A stretch of DNA of 64,000 nt from Lysobacter sp. K5869 (GTDB taxonomy: Bacteria > Pseudomonadota > Gammaproteobacteria > Xanthomonadales > Xanthomonadaceae). The number at the start of each line of letters is the position of its first letter. Within the stretch, counting starts at the first letter, position 1. Shown here one piece after another: positions 50,034 through 58,955 of the stretch. Position numbers and translations under genes: made by a program. A model generated the notes under the pieces. It did not search any database. It saw only the letters and a program-made list of their open reading frames with translations, and was not told the origin of the DNA. Location of the stretch: positions 1,837,001 to 1,901,000 of the forward strand of contig NZ_CP072597.1 in NCBI RefSeq assembly GCF_018847975.1, in the 5' to 3' direction.

Positions 50034-51700
50034 GCGCGGCCGGCCCGAAGCGGCCGTCGATCGAATGGATCGCACGGCTGGTCGTCGCCGCGCTGCCGCT
50101 GGCCCTCGCGGCCTGCGCCAGTTCTCCCAAGAAATCCAGTTCCGAGGCGCTCGCGCTGCCCGACCGCGACCGCGTGCACAGCTCGACCCTGGCGCACGGC
50201 GGCGGGCGCAAGAAATCGCCGTACGCGGCGGCCCAGGAAGACCTCAGCAAGCGCGGCAACTACAAGGCCGGCGGGCTGTACGCGCCGGGGGTGAAGGACA
50301 GCACGCCGGATTACATTCCCGACGTGGATGCGATCCCCGAACCCGAAGTGGTGGCCGAGGCGCGTTCGCAGTTCGGCAACCGCTCGCCGTACGTGGTGCT
50401 GGGCAAGACCTACAAAGTGCTCGACTCGCACGACGATTACGTCGAGACCGGCACGGCGTCGTACTACGGCCAGAAATTCCACGGCCGCCGCACCTCTAAT
50501 CTGGAGGTGTACGACATGTTCGCCTTCACCGCCGCGCACAAGTCGCTGCCGCTGCCGAGCTTCGCCCGGGTCACCAATCTGGACAACGGCAAGTCGGTGA
50601 CGGTGCGGGTCAACGACCGCGGGCCGTTCCACGACGACCGCGTGATCGATCTGAGCTACGCGGCCGCGGTCAAGCTGGGCATCACCCAGCGCGGCACCGG
50701 CCGGGTCGAGGTGCGCGCGCTGCATCCGGGCGAGGCGGCGCCGCCGGTGTACGCCAGCGCGGCCAACAATCCGCCGCCGGCGCCCGCGCCGGCGAAGACG
50801 CCGAGCGCGATGGACCGCTTGGTCTCGGCGATGCCGATCGCCAGCGCCAACGCCGGCGAACTGCCGCCGGGCGTGCGCATCGCCACCGGCAAGCCGGCAC
50901 CGATGAACGCGGGCGCGGCCGCCGCGCCGGTCAAGACCACCGTCGCCACCGGCAAGCCGGCCCCCGTGGCCGCGCCCGAGCCGGTCAAGACCACGGTCGC
51001 CACCGGGCAGCCGGCGCCGGTCAAAACCACGGTCGCGACCGGCCAGCCGGCCGCCGCGCTGGCCTCGACCGGCAAGCCCGGCCCGCACGACTACCGCTTC
51101 GACATGATGCAGAACGGCAAGTCGATGACGGCCGACGAGTTCGACGCCTGGATGAAGTCGCGGCAAGTGCGCGTGGCGACCGGCAAGGCCGTCGCCGTGG
51201 CGCCGCCCAAGCCGCTGACCAAGGCCGAGAAGCGCGCCCTGGAGAAGCAGCAGCGCGAGCAGCAGAAGTTGCTGGCCAAGCAGCAGAAGGACCAGCAGCG
51301 CGCCCTGGCCGAGGCCGAAAAGGCCGCCAAGAAGGCCGGCCAGACCGCGCCGGCCACGGCCGTCGCCGCGGCTGCGGACACCCGCTTGCCCGCGCCGCCG
51401 GCCGCGCCGCCGCCGCCGACTCCGGCCAAGGCCGCCGCGGTGGTCGCCGCCAACACCCCGTCCGCCGGCGACGTGACCCTGCAGGTGGCCAGTTTCTCCG
51501 CCCGCGGCAACGCCGACCGCGCCCTGGGCATGCTGCGCGGCGCCGGCATCGCCGCGGCCAAGCTGCTCGACGGCAACGCCGCCAACGGCCAGAAAATCTG
51601 GCGTCTGCGGGTCGGCCCGCTGCAGGCCGACGCCGCGCCGGAACTTGCCGCCCGCATCGTCGGTCTGGGTTTCGGCCAGCCGCAACGCGTGCGCGACTGA
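50030..51700 (+). CDS. rlpA: RlpA-like septal ring lytic transglycosylase with SPOR domain
   Basis: A 556-residue lipoprotein starting at GTG 50030 (lipobox LAAC). It holds a double-psi beta-barrel RlpA domain (about 135-240; GTASYYGQKFHGRRTS and VRVNDRGPFHDDRVIDLSYAA, in parts), then a long Ala/Pro-rich linker with tandem VKTTVATGxPAP repeats (50928-51060), a Lys/Gln-rich helix (EKQQREQQKLLAKQQKDQQ) and a C-terminal SPOR domain (about 480-556) that binds denuded glycan at the septum. It is about 190 residues longer than E. coli RlpA. Likely acts in daughter-cell separation. Confidence 0.93.
   Translation: MSAAGPKRPSIEWIARLVVAALPLALAACASSPKKSSSEALALPDRDRVHSSTLAHGGGRKKSPYAAAQEDLSKRGNYKAGGLYAPGVKDSTPDYIPDVDAIPEPEVVAEARSQFGNRSPYVVLGKTYKVLDSHDDYVETGTASYYGQKFHGRRTSNLEVYDMFAFTAAHKSLPLPSFARVTNLDNGKSVTVRVNDRGPFHDDRVIDLSYAAAVKLGITQRGTGRVEVRALHPGEAAPPVYASAANNPPPAPAPAKTPSAMDRLVSAMPIASANAGELPPGVRIATGKPAPMNAGAAAAPVKTTVATGKPAPVAAPEPVKTTVATGQPAPVKTTVATGQPAAALASTGKPGPHDYRFDMMQNGKSMTADEFDAWMKSRQVRVATGKAVAVAPPKPLTKAEKRALEKQQREQQKLLAKQQKDQQRALAEAEKAAKKAGQTAPATAVAAAADTRLPAPPAAPPPPTPAKAAAVVAANTPSAGDVTLQVASFSARGNADRALGMLRGAGIAAAKLLDGNAANGQKIWRLRVGPLQADAAPELAARIVGLGFGQPQRVRD
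50928..51060. repeat. Tandem repeat coding VKTTVATG in rlpA
   Basis: Three in-frame copies of an about 36-39-bp unit read VKTTVATGKPAP, VKTTVATGQPAP and VKTTVATGQPAA. They lie in the linker between the catalytic and SPOR domains. Confidence 0.8.
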
Positions 51701-51884
51701 ACCTCCGCCGCCGGCCGAAACCGCCGGCGGCTGCAAGCGCCGCGCATCTCAGGCACGATGCACGGCTCGCGGACCGCAGCAGGAAGGCACGGTCCGGCCA
51801 CTTTCGACGGTGGCCGCCAGGACGGCGGCGCCGACCTCCAAGCCTTGCGGCCGGCACGGTACCGGTCCCGGAGACTGTTCAACG

Positions 51885-53138
51885 ATGAGTTACCGCTTCA
51901 CCCCGCGCGCGGCCGCCTTCGCCGCGCTGGCCTCGGCCTTCCTCGCCACCGCCGTCGCCGGCCTGGCTTCCGCTCAGGCGCCCGCCGCCAAGCCCGCCGC
52001 CGCCGCCGCCGCTCCGGCCGCCGCGCAGCCGCCGGCCAGCGACGCGCTGCCGGTCCCGCCGCCGCCGCAGATCGCCGGCACCGCTTGGGTGCTGATGGAC
52101 GCCGCCAGCGGCAACATCCTCGCCAGCAACAACCCCGACATGCGGGTCGAGCCGGCCAGCATCACCAAGGTCATGACCAGCTATGTGATCGCCGCCGAAA
52201 TGGCCGGCGGCAAGGTCAAGGACACCGATCAGGTGATGATGACCGAGAACGCCTGGCGCAAGGGCGGCGCGGCCACCGACGGCAGCTACTCCGGTTTCGC
52301 GGTCAACCAGACCGCGCCGCTGGTGGAGATGGAAAAGGGCATGGTGGTGCAGTCCGGCAACGACGCCGCGATCGCCCTGGCCGAGCACGTGGCCGGCAGC
52401 GAAGACGCCTTCGCCGCGCTGATGAACCAGTACGCCGCGCGCATCGGTCTGAAGAACAGCCACTTCATGAACCCGCACGGGCTGTCGCAGGAGAACCACT
52501 ACTCCACCGCGCACGATCTGGCCCTGCTCGGCCGCGCGCTGATCCACGACTTCCCGGTCGCGTACTCGTACAACAAGATCAAGGAACTCAAGGTCGGGCC
52601 GATCACCCAGCCCAACCGCAACCTATTGCTGTGGCGCGATTCCTCGGTCGACGGCATCAAGACCGGCCACCACTCCAAGGCCGGTTACTGCCTGATGGCT
52701 TCGGCCATGCGCGGCGACCAGCGCCTGATCTCGGTGGTGATGGGCTCGAGCTCCGAGGCCCAGCGCGCCAGCGACAGCCAGGCGCTGCTGAACTGGGGCT
52801 TCCGCTTCTTCGAGACCCACAAGCTCTACGACGCCGGCAAGGCCGTCGCCAAGCAGAAGGTCTGGAAGGGCCAGTCCGCCGAAGTGCAGCTCGGCGTCGC
52901 CGAGCCGCTGCTGGTGACGGTGCCGCGCGGCAAGTACCCGCAGCTCAAGCCGAGCATGGACGTGCCCAAGACCCTGGTCGCGCCGATCAAGAAGGGCCAG
53001 GCCATCGGTTCGGTCAAGGTCATGCTCGACGGCAAGGTGGTCTCGCAGCGCCCGCTGGTCGCGCTGGCCGCGGTCGAGGAAGGCGGGTTCTTCAAGCGGC
53101 TGTGGGACGAGTTTTGGATGTGGTGGGAATCGGAGTAA
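51885..53138 (+). CDS. dacC: D-alanyl-D-alanine carboxypeptidase (PBP5/6 type)
   Basis: A 417-residue low-molecular-mass PBP. A signal peptide (about residues 1-30) precedes the peptidase S11 domain with SxxK Ser92-Ile-Thr-Lys95, SGN at 157-159 and KTG at 259-261; a beta-rich domain and a C-terminal amphipathic helix (GFFKRLWDEFWMWWESE) for membrane attachment follow. It trims the terminal D-Ala of pentapeptides. It follows rlpA by 184 bases on the same strand, so it may have its own promoter. An Ala/Pro-rich insert lies between the signal and the domain. Confidence 0.95.
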   Translation: MSYRFTPRAAAFAALASAFLATAVAGLASAQAPAAKPAAAAAAPAAAQPPASDALPVPPPPQIAGTAWVLMDAASGNILASNNPDMRVEPASITKVMTSYVIAAEMAGGKVKDTDQVMMTENAWRKGGAATDGSYSGFAVNQTAPLVEMEKGMVVQSGNDAAIALAEHVAGSEDAFAALMNQYAARIGLKNSHFMNPHGLSQENHYSTAHDLALLGRALIHDFPVAYSYNKIKELKVGPITQPNRNLLLWRDSSVDGIKTGHHSKAGYCLMASAMRGDQRLISVVMGSSSEAQRASDSQALLNWGFRFFETHKLYDAGKAVAKQKVWKGQSAEVQLGVAEPLLVTVPRGKYPQLKPSMDVPKTLVAPIKKGQAIGSVKVMLDGKVVSQRPLVALAAVEEGGFFKRLWDEFWMWWESE

Positions 53139-53156
53139 GGCTCCCGCGCATCGACG

Positions 53157-53184
53157 AAAAAGGCCGGCATTCGCCGGCCTTTTT
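53157..53184. terminator. Bidirectional intrinsic terminator after dacC
   Basis: AGGCCGGC (53161-53168) and GCCGGCCT (53173-53180) form a perfect stem around a four-base loop. Preceding A and following T runs allow use in both directions. It lies 18 bases past the dacC stop. Confidence 0.9.
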
Positions 53185-53215
53185 CATGCGCGGAAGGAAG
53201 TGGGTGGGTAGAGGC

Positions 53216-53302
53216 TAGGAGTTAGCGGATAGGAGTTAGGAGATAGCAAGAGCTTGCGGGCAACCGCTTCTCTATCTCCTAACTCCTATCCGCTAACTCC
53301 TA
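53216..53302. repeat. TAGGAGTTAGCGG inverted-repeat element, copy 2
   Basis: Perfectly complementary 31-base arms at 53216-53246 and 53272-53302 enclose 25 bases. The arm is identical to the left arm at 4022-4052. It lies between convergent dacC and the SGNH hydrolase gene. Confidence 0.92.
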
Positions 53303-53307
53303 GCGCT

Positions 53308-54216
53308 TCAGCGTTTGGCCGCCGGCAACTTGGCCAGCATCGCACCGCGGAACTTCGTTGCCAGCGCGTGGAACCCGGCCTCGGTCGGGTGCATCTCGTC
53401 GAACCACTGCGCCGGCTGGGTCAGCGTGCCGCGCAGATCGACGTAATCGAAGGTCGCGGCGAAGCGCGGGTCGGCCTTGAGCGTGCGCAGCACGTTCTGC
53501 TCGAAGCCGTCGATCAGCAGGCGCGCGAACTTCGGACGCTCGGCTTCGACGATGCCCAGGATGTTCGGCCCGATCCACGGCCCCACGCTTTTCTTCAGCA
53601 GCGCGGCCACGCCGAGGTTGCCCGGCGTCAGCGCGCCGGGTTGGCCGATCAGCCGCGGATAGTCGTAGGAATGCGCCAGCACCGGCACGCCCGGGCGCGC
53701 CGCGATCGCCGCTTGCAGGAACAGCGCATAGGCCTTGCGCACGGTTTCGTACTTGCCGCTGTCGAGCACGAGTTGGAACGCCGCCTGCGCGCTGAGCCCG
53801 GTGCGGTTGCCGAGGGTGCGCTTGAGGAAGCTGTCGACGAAATCGTTGCCGCCGGCGCTGAGCAGGATCAGGTCGAAGTCGAACTTGGAATACCAGCCGA
53901 TCAGGTCGTCGATATTGTCGCGCACAAACATCGAACGCTTGGGATCGTCGGGATTGCGCGAGGCGTGGTCGCCGCTGTGTTCGGCGCGGAAGAACAAACC
54001 GCCGTTGCCGAGCAGCGGCACGCCGCGCGCCTCGTCGTCCGGCGCGGGCGAGACGATCCAGTCGAGCAGGTTCATCGCCAGCGGCGTGGAGAACCACGAA
54101 TCGCCTTCGCAGAACACCACCGGCGTGCGCGCCAGCACGCCGGCGTGCTTGAGCTGCTGGTACAGCGCGCGGAACTGGCCGCGCAAGGGCAGGGCGACGG
54201 ACTGGCTGGGGGGCAT
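53308..54216 (-). CDS. SGNH/GDSL-type hydrolase
   Basis: A 302-residue serine hydrolase of the SGNH fold. Block I GDSW (Ser40), block III GGND (Asn124) and block V DEMHP (near residue 278) are in place; the block II Gly is not certain. No signal peptide is visible at the chosen start, so a cytoplasmic or leaderlessly exported enzyme is possible. Substrate (ester or acetyl group) unknown. It ends five bases from the inverted-repeat element. Confidence 0.82.
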   Translation of the reverse strand: MPPSQSVALPLRGQFRALYQQLKHAGVLARTPVVFCEGDSWFSTPLAMNLLDWIVSPAPDDEARGVPLLGNGGLFFRAEHSGDHASRNPDDPKRSMFVRDNIDDLIGWYSKFDFDLILLSAGGNDFVDSFLKRTLGNRTGLSAQAAFQLVLDSGKYETVRKAYALFLQAAIAARPGVPVLAHSYDYPRLIGQPGALTPGNLGVAALLKKSVGPWIGPNILGIVEAERPKFARLLIDGFEQNVLRTLKADPRFAATFDYVDLRGTLTQPAQWFDEMHPTEAGFHALATKFRGAMLAKLPAAKR

Positions 54217-54303
54217 GGCCGGGCTCCGGGAGCGGGACGATGCGCCAATTTAGCGCGCTTCTTGCGCACGAATTGAGACCGGCCCGTTGCAACGGAAAGC
54301 CCC

Positions 54304-54388
54304 TGTAAGAGCGGCGTAAGCCGCGACCGCGACCTCCGGCCTACGACGCAAGCGAGGTGTCGCGGTCGCGGCTTACGCCGCTCCTACA
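54304..54388. repeat. REP-type inverted pair
   Basis: Arms at 54304-54332 and 54360-54388, differing at one base from perfect. The right arm supplies the TAG stop of the HAD phosphatase gene. Confidence 0.88.
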
Positions 54389-54989
54389 CGGGCTCCGGGA
54401 CGCTTTCGACGGCGCGCTCGCGCCAGCGCCGCTTCTCGATCTTGCGCACGTTCGCCTCGCCCGCCAGGGCGTCGAGGTAGGGAATCAGCTGCAGCAATTC
54501 GTCGTCGTGCGGATCCTCGCCGAGGTATTCGCTGACGCACACCAGGTTGCCGTAGTTCTGCGCGTGCTTGCTCGGCGTGTCGTCGATGGCGAGCAGGCGT
54601 TCGAGCCGATATCCGTGGGATTTGAGCTTGTGCAGGCGCTTGCGGTTGAGGTATTCGCCGGTGCTCCAGTCGCGGCTCAGCGAGCAGCGTTCGCTCGACC
54701 ACAAAAAGCGCAGCGCTCCGGGTGGAAACAGCGCGGCGCAGACGGCTTCGGCGTAGAGGCGGCCCGAGGAGGTCCACACGCCGACGTCGTAACGCGCCAG
54801 CACGTGGTCGAGGAAGGTCTGCAGGTGCGGGCGGCGGTAGACGTGGTAGCCGACCGCGCGGAAATCGGCGCGGCGGTCGAGTTCGACATCGCTGGCGTAG
54901 AGCAGGGTTTCGTCGAGGTCGAGCATCAGCGCGAGGCGGTCGCCGCTGGGCGGCGCGGGGCGGTCGCGGGACGCGGCGCGGCGGTTCAT
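54384..54989 (-). CDS. FCP1/SCP-like HAD family phosphatase
   Basis: A 201-residue HAD phosphatase. Motif I is DLDETLLY (Asp24, Asp26), motif II VWTSSGR, and the C-terminal part has AIDDTPSK and NYGNLVCV; this set is that of the FCP1/NIF (eukaryotic RNA polymerase II CTD phosphatase-like) group. Its stop (TAG) is inside a REP element. The start overlaps the stop of the upstream gene by ATGA, so the two are an operon. Target unknown. Confidence 0.85.
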   Translation of the reverse strand: MNRRAASRDRPAPPSGDRLALMLDLDETLLYASDVELDRRADFRAVGYHVYRRPHLQTFLDHVLARYDVGVWTSSGRLYAEAVCAALFPPGALRFLWSSERCSLSRDWSTGEYLNRKRLHKLKSHGYRLERLLAIDDTPSKHAQNYGNLVCVSEYLGEDPHDDELLQLIPYLDALAGEANVRKIEKRRWRERAVESVPEPV

Positions 54990-55699
54990 GGCGCGGCGCC
55001 CGCAGGCGTCGGCGCGCTCGCAGGCGTCGGCGCGACCGCGCGCGCCTGCCGCCACAGCGCATCGAGCAGCGGCCACGCGTTGCGGTCGCAGGCGCGGTCG
55101 CGGGCGTAGTAGCGGCCGTCGACGCAGGCCTCGAAGAACGCTTGGCGCAAGCGATGGCGGTCGGCGCAGAACACCGCGCTGCGCTGCGGCGCCGACCACA
55201 GCTCCGGCGCGTCCAGGGCCGCGCGCAGCGGCGCCAGCGCGGCCAGCGGCAGTTCGCGTTCGGCCGCGCCCACGCCGGGCGCGAGCGCTCGCAGGCGGGC
55301 GCGCTCGCCGGACACCTCGATGTCGAGCCGCCACGCGCTCTGGCCGGGCCCGCCGAGCAGCAGGGCGTAGCGTTCCTCCATCGGCGCCTCGTCGTCGTCC
55401 GGCAGCGCCGGCGGGCGGGCGAAATCCGGCGGCAGGCGCTCGGGCTCGACCTCGTCGGCGCCGCAGGCGGCGGCCAGCGCGGGCCGGCCGGCGGGGGCGG
55501 CTTGCGCGGATTTGCGCAGCAGCTCGCGGATGTCCGGGTCGGTCGCGTCCATCGGCGCCGGCGGCAGCGCGATCCAGCCGGCGCGCTCGGGCCGGCGCAG
55601 CGTCGGCACGGCCACCGCCAGCGCGGCGGCGAACAGCAGCAGGGCGAGCAGGGTGGGCGCCTTGGGGCGGATCGAGTGCTGGCGGTCGCGCGGGCCCAT
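54986..55699 (-). CDS. Membrane-anchored hypothetical protein, about 237 aa
   Basis: A single hydrophobic segment near residues 15-35 ([17 protein letters not shown]) and a soluble, Ala/Pro/Arg-rich domain with cysteines ([28 protein letters not shown]). No family recognised. The start is uncertain: an ATG at 55699 is used; a GTG at 55732 in the same frame is an alternative. It is followed by the FCP1-like phosphatase with a 4-base overlap. Confidence 0.6.
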   Translation of the reverse strand: MGPRDRQHSIRPKAPTLLALLLFAAALAVAVPTLRRPERAGWIALPPAPMDATDPDIRELLRKSAQAAPAGRPALAAACGADEVEPERLPPDFARPPALPDDDEAPMEERYALLLGGPGQSAWRLDIEVSGERARLRALAPGVGAAERELPLAALAPLRAALDAPELWSAPQRSAVFCADRHRLRQAFFEACVDGRYYARDRACDRNAWPLLDALWRQARAVAPTPASAPTPAGAAP

Positions 55700-55871
55700 C
55701 GTGGCCTGAGTGGCGGAAGCGGAGCGCACCACGTTAACGGTTGTCGCGCCGTTGCGGCAGACGCCGCCGCGAGCGCGCCGCGCCCCGGTTCATGCCGAAT
55801 TTGGCGGTTGGATCTGGCGGCTGGCGGCGCCCGCGTTCCACCGCTGCAATGCCGGCGTCCCGCCGCCGCGC

Positions 55872-55900
55872 TTGGGTTGCCCTGGCGGCGGACCCATAAT
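55872..55900 (+). promoter_or_regulatory. ybeD promoter, leaderless type
   Basis: TTGGGT (55872-55877), 17 bases, CATAAT (55895-55900). The -10 box ends 7 nt before the ATG at 55908, which argues for that start over an in-frame ATG at 55899 lying within the box. Confidence 0.6.
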
Positions 55901-55907
55901 GACGGCC

Positions 55908-56186
55908 ATGGACATCCATTCCGACAACCCCGATCACGGCTTCCAATTCCCCGGCACCTTCGAGCTCAGCGCGATGGGCTCGGCCGAGGCCGGCCTGGAA
56001 CGCGAGCTGCCCAAGCGCCTGCTCGAGGCCGGGATCGACGTGGAAACCGAAACCATCCAGTGGAAGCAGTCCTCGACCGGCAAGTACGTGTCGGTGCGGA
56101 TCACCTTCCGCGCCGCCGACCGCGCGCAGTACGACCTGGCCCATCAGGTCCTGCGCGATCACCCGGAAGTGAAGTGGACGCTGTAA
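55908..56186 (+). CDS. ybeD: YbeD (DUF493) family protein
   Basis: A 92-residue DUF493 protein, linked to lipB throughout the Gammaproteobacteria. Motifs [11 protein letters not shown] and [19 protein letters not shown] (in parts) fit the family; E. coli YbeD is 87 residues with an ACT-like ferredoxin fold and possible regulatory role. Start chosen at 55908 by the leaderless promoter rule, three codons inside the longest frame. It overlaps the lipB start by 13 bases. Confidence 0.9.
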   Translation: MDIHSDNPDHGFQFPGTFELSAMGSAEAGLERELPKRLLEAGIDVETETIQWKQSSTGKYVSVRITFRAADRAQYDLAHQVLRDHPEVKWTL

Positions 56187-56869
56187 TCGACGCCGTCGCC
56201 GACGTGTTCGGCGGTCCGTCCGCGCCGCCGCGCGCGCAACTGCGCGAACTCGGCCGCCAGCCCTACGAGCCGGTATGGCGGGCGATGCAGGCCTTCACCG
56301 ACGCGCGCACCGCCGACACGCCCGACGAACTGTGGCTGGTCGAGCACGACCCGGTGTTCACCCTCGGCCAGGCCGGCAAGGACGAACACGTGCTGATGCC
56401 GGGCGATATCCCGGTGATCCACGTCGATCGCGGCGGGCAAGTGACCTACCACGGCCCCGGCCAGATCGTGCTGTACCCGCTGCTGGACCTGCGCCGGCTC
56501 AAGGTCGGCGTGCGCGAGTACGTGGACCGGATCGAGCAGGCGACCATCGACACCCTGGCCGAATGGAACATCGAAGGCGCGCGCCGCGACGGCGCCCCGG
56601 GCGTGTACGTGGCCGGCGCCAAGGTCATGGCCCTGGGCATCCGCGTGCGCCGCGGCTGCACTTTCCACGGGCTGGCGTTCAACATCGCGATGGATTTGTC
56701 GCCGTACCAGCGCATCAATCCCTGCGGTTACCAGGGGCTGCGGGTGACCTCGGTGCTAGACTTGGGCGGCCCCTCGGGCATGGACCAGGTCAAGCCGGTG
56801 CTGGTCGCGCAGATCGCGCGCCAGTTCGGTTTGAGCGTCGAGGATGCGGCGCCGTTGAATTTCGGTTGA
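56174..56869 (+). CDS. lipB: Lipoyl(octanoyl) transferase
   Basis: Transfers octanoyl from acyl-carrier protein to lipoyl domains. Of 231 residues, family motifs are [34 protein letters not shown] (in parts), the catalytic Lys in [14 protein letters not shown] and the catalytic Cys in [13 protein letters not shown]. The start is GTG 56174, overlapping ybeD. LipA is encoded 163 bases downstream, after a repeat. Confidence 0.95.
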   Translation: MDAVIDAVADVFGGPSAPPRAQLRELGRQPYEPVWRAMQAFTDARTADTPDELWLVEHDPVFTLGQAGKDEHVLMPGDIPVIHVDRGGQVTYHGPGQIVLYPLLDLRRLKVGVREYVDRIEQATIDTLAEWNIEGARRDGAPGVYVAGAKVMALGIRVRRGCTFHGLAFNIAMDLSPYQRINPCGYQGLRVTSVLDLGGPSGMDQVKPVLVAQIARQFGLSVEDAAPLNFG

Positions 56870-56875
56870 CCGTTT

Positions 56876-57012
56876 TTCCTTCTCCCGCCCAGCGGGAGTG
56901 GGTGCCCGAAGGGCGGATGAGGGCGCATGAATCCGCCCGGCGCCGCGACACCGCAGGCCGCCGAAAGCCCCTCACCCCGGCCCTCTCCCACACCCGGGAG
57001 AGGGAGTCCAAC
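56876..57012. repeat. Interspersed palindromic repeats between lipB and lipA
   Basis: A CTCCCGCCCAGCGGGAG hairpin at about 56882-56898 and a second, CCCTCTCCCACACCCGGGAG-type palindrome at 56980-57005. Both resemble the CCCTCTCC repeats widespread in Pseudomonadota intergenic DNA. No gene is in this gap. Confidence 0.7.
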
Positions 57013-57032
57013 GAATCAGAGCCGAAGCACAC

Positions 57033-58070
57033 ATGAGCGACACCGCGACCAAGACCATCCCGCTCACCGTCGTCGGCGCGGCCGATCCGGTCGCGGCCCC
57101 GGCGGTGCTGCAGTCCACGACGATGACGCCGGGCGCCAAACAGCTCGGCGGCGACAAGATCAACCGCTCGCCGGTGCAGTTCGCCGACGCGCCGGTGCTG
57201 CGCAAGCCCTCGTGGATCCGCGTGCGCATCCCCTCGGGCAACTCGGTCGCCCAGCTCAAGGCCAAGCTGCGCGAGAACCGTCTGGTGACGGTGTGCGAGG
57301 AAGCCAGCTGCCCGAACATCCACGAGTGCTTCGGCCACGGCACCGCGACCTTCATGATCCTCGGCGAGGTCTGCACCCGCCGCTGCTCGTTCTGCGACGT
57401 CGCCCACGGCCGGCCCAAGCCGCCGGATCCGCAGGAGCCGATCAACCTGGCCAACACCGTCGCCGACATGGGCCTGAAGTACGTGGTGGTCACCAGCGTC
57501 GACCGCGACGACCTGCGCGACGGCGGCGCCCAGCACTTCGTCGACTGCATCGCCGCGATCCGCGCGCAGAGCCCGCGCACCAAGATCGAAGTGCTGACCC
57601 CGGACTTCCGCGGCAAGGGCCGTATGGAACGCGCGCTGGAAATCCTGGCGAACAATCCGCCGGACGTGTTCAACCACAACGTCGAGACCGTGCCGGACCT
57701 GTACGCCAACGTGCGTCCGGGCGCCGATTACCAGTGGTCGCTGACCCTGCTGCAGAAGTTCAAGGCGCAGCATCCGGAGGTGGCGACCAAGTCCGGCATC
57801 ATGCTCGGCCTGGGCGAAACCATGGAGCAGGTGCAGGCGACCTTGCGCGACCTGCGCGCGCACGACGTCGACATGATCACCATCGGCCAGTACCTGCAGC
57901 CGACCGCGCACCACCACCCGGTGCTGCGCTACTGGACGCCGGAAGAGTTCAAGGAACTCGAGGTCTACGGCATGTCGCTGGGCTTCACCCACGTCGCCTC
58001 CGGCCCGCTGGTGCGTTCGTCGTACCACGCCGACCGTCAGGCCATCGACGCCGGGTTCGCGCAGGCCTGA
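57033..58070 (+). CDS. lipA: Lipoyl synthase
   Basis: A radical SAM enzyme inserting two sulfurs into octanoyl groups. The 345 residues carry both iron-sulfur sites: Cys88, Cys93 and Cys99 ([12 protein letters not shown]) and the radical SAM CX3CX2C at Cys114, Cys118 and Cys121 (CTRRCSFC). The C-terminal RSSYHA motif that ligates the auxiliary cluster is also present. The N-terminal 45 residues before the conserved part are unusual and may be disordered. A strong terminator follows. Confidence 0.97.
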   Translation: MSDTATKTIPLTVVGAADPVAAPAVLQSTTMTPGAKQLGGDKINRSPVQFADAPVLRKPSWIRVRIPSGNSVAQLKAKLRENRLVTVCEEASCPNIHECFGHGTATFMILGEVCTRRCSFCDVAHGRPKPPDPQEPINLANTVADMGLKYVVVTSVDRDDLRDGGAQHFVDCIAAIRAQSPRTKIEVLTPDFRGKGRMERALEILANNPPDVFNHNVETVPDLYANVRPGADYQWSLTLLQKFKAQHPEVATKSGIMLGLGETMEQVQATLRDLRAHDVDMITIGQYLQPTAHHHPVLRYWTPEEFKELEVYGMSLGFTHVASGPLVRSSYHADRQAIDAGFAQA

Positions 58071-58099
58071 GCCGCGCTGGCGCCGCGAGCGGCGATGCG

Positions 58100-58130
58100 A
58101 AAAAGCCGGCGCTTGCGCCGGCTTTTTTTT
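58100..58130. terminator. Intrinsic terminator after lipA
   Basis: A GCCGGC/GCCGGC stem around GCTTGC, preceded by four A and followed by eight T (58122-58130). It starts 30 bases past the lipA stop and can serve the convergent lipoprotein gene. Confidence 0.92.
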
Positions 58131-58158
58131 CGCTGCGCGGCGCGAACGCGCGTCGCGC

Positions 58159-58560
58159 TTACGGCGCCGGGGCGAGTTGGAATTCGACCGTGTCCTTGAC
58201 GCCCGGGTATTTGCGCTTGAGCAGCAGGCGACCGTCGCGGCCGATGCAGCGTCCGTCCGGAGAGCCTTCGACATAGGGTTCGGCGACGAAATAAGTCTCG
58301 GGATCGAAGCGCATCGAGCGTCCCGCATCGGCGAATTTCAATTCCAATTGCTGCGCGCGTTCGAAGCACAGCTGCCGCCAATCGAAGTCGGTGAGCCGCG
58401 CCGCCTCGACCACGGCCGAATCGCGGCCTTCGAGTCGGCGCGCGACCTGTTCGGCGAAATAGCGCCGGTGCGCGTCGCCGCGCGAATCGGCGCAGCCGCC
58501 GAGCAGGCTGGCGCTAAGGACGGCGAGGGCGGCGAGGGCGGCGAGGCGGGCAGGGCGCAT
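58159..58560 (-). CDS. Hypothetical lipoprotein, 133 aa
   Basis: A lipoprotein signal (lipobox LLGGC, Cys22) followed by a charged helical region and a beta-rich tail with two more cysteines. No family recognised. It is divergent from prc across a 395-base gap; its minus-strand leader is GC-rich. It ends opposite lipA's terminator. Confidence 0.68.
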   Translation of the reverse strand: MRPARLAALAALAVLSASLLGGCADSRGDAHRRYFAEQVARRLEGRDSAVVEAARLTDFDWRQLCFERAQQLELKFADAGRSMRFDPETYFVAEPYVEGSPDGRCIGRDGRLLLKRKYPGVKDTVEFQLAPAP

Positions 58561-58955
58561 GGCGGGGCGGTGAGCGGAGGTGAGGCGGCGCGTTCGCGGC
58601 GTCGCGGCGGTTCGGGTCGGACGGGTTCGGTTCGCGCGGCAGGCGCACGCAAAACGCGCCGGCGACAGGCCGGCCGCAGTTTGCCCGACGCCAACATAGG
58701 CCGGCCCCGATGGGGCGGCAAGCGCGCTGTGCGGGCGCCCGCCGCGGTCCCGCGACCGCCGCCGAAACGCCCGCCGCCGCGCGCCCGCGACCGCTCACGG
58801 CGGCAATCTGAACCGGATTCACCCCTGCAACGCGCATTTGCGCCGGGCCGCGTGACAGGGCCGGCAACTTTCGGCACTGTGGTCTTGTCCAAGTCCGCAC
58901 CATCCTCCTGCTGCAACCGCCAAGTCCGGCTCCCCCGGCCGGGAAGACCCTCGCG
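58561..58955. other. Divergent gap between lipoprotein gene and prc
   Basis: A GC-rich 395-base stretch with no supported ORF, repeat or clear promoter. A weaker AT part (about 58860-58930) just before prc is the likely promoter zone. Confidence 0.4.

Noticed and set aside
54722..56173. Long in-frame upstream extension of lipB
   Set aside because: It crosses the opposite-strand genes and ybeD; the family start is reached by GTG 56174.
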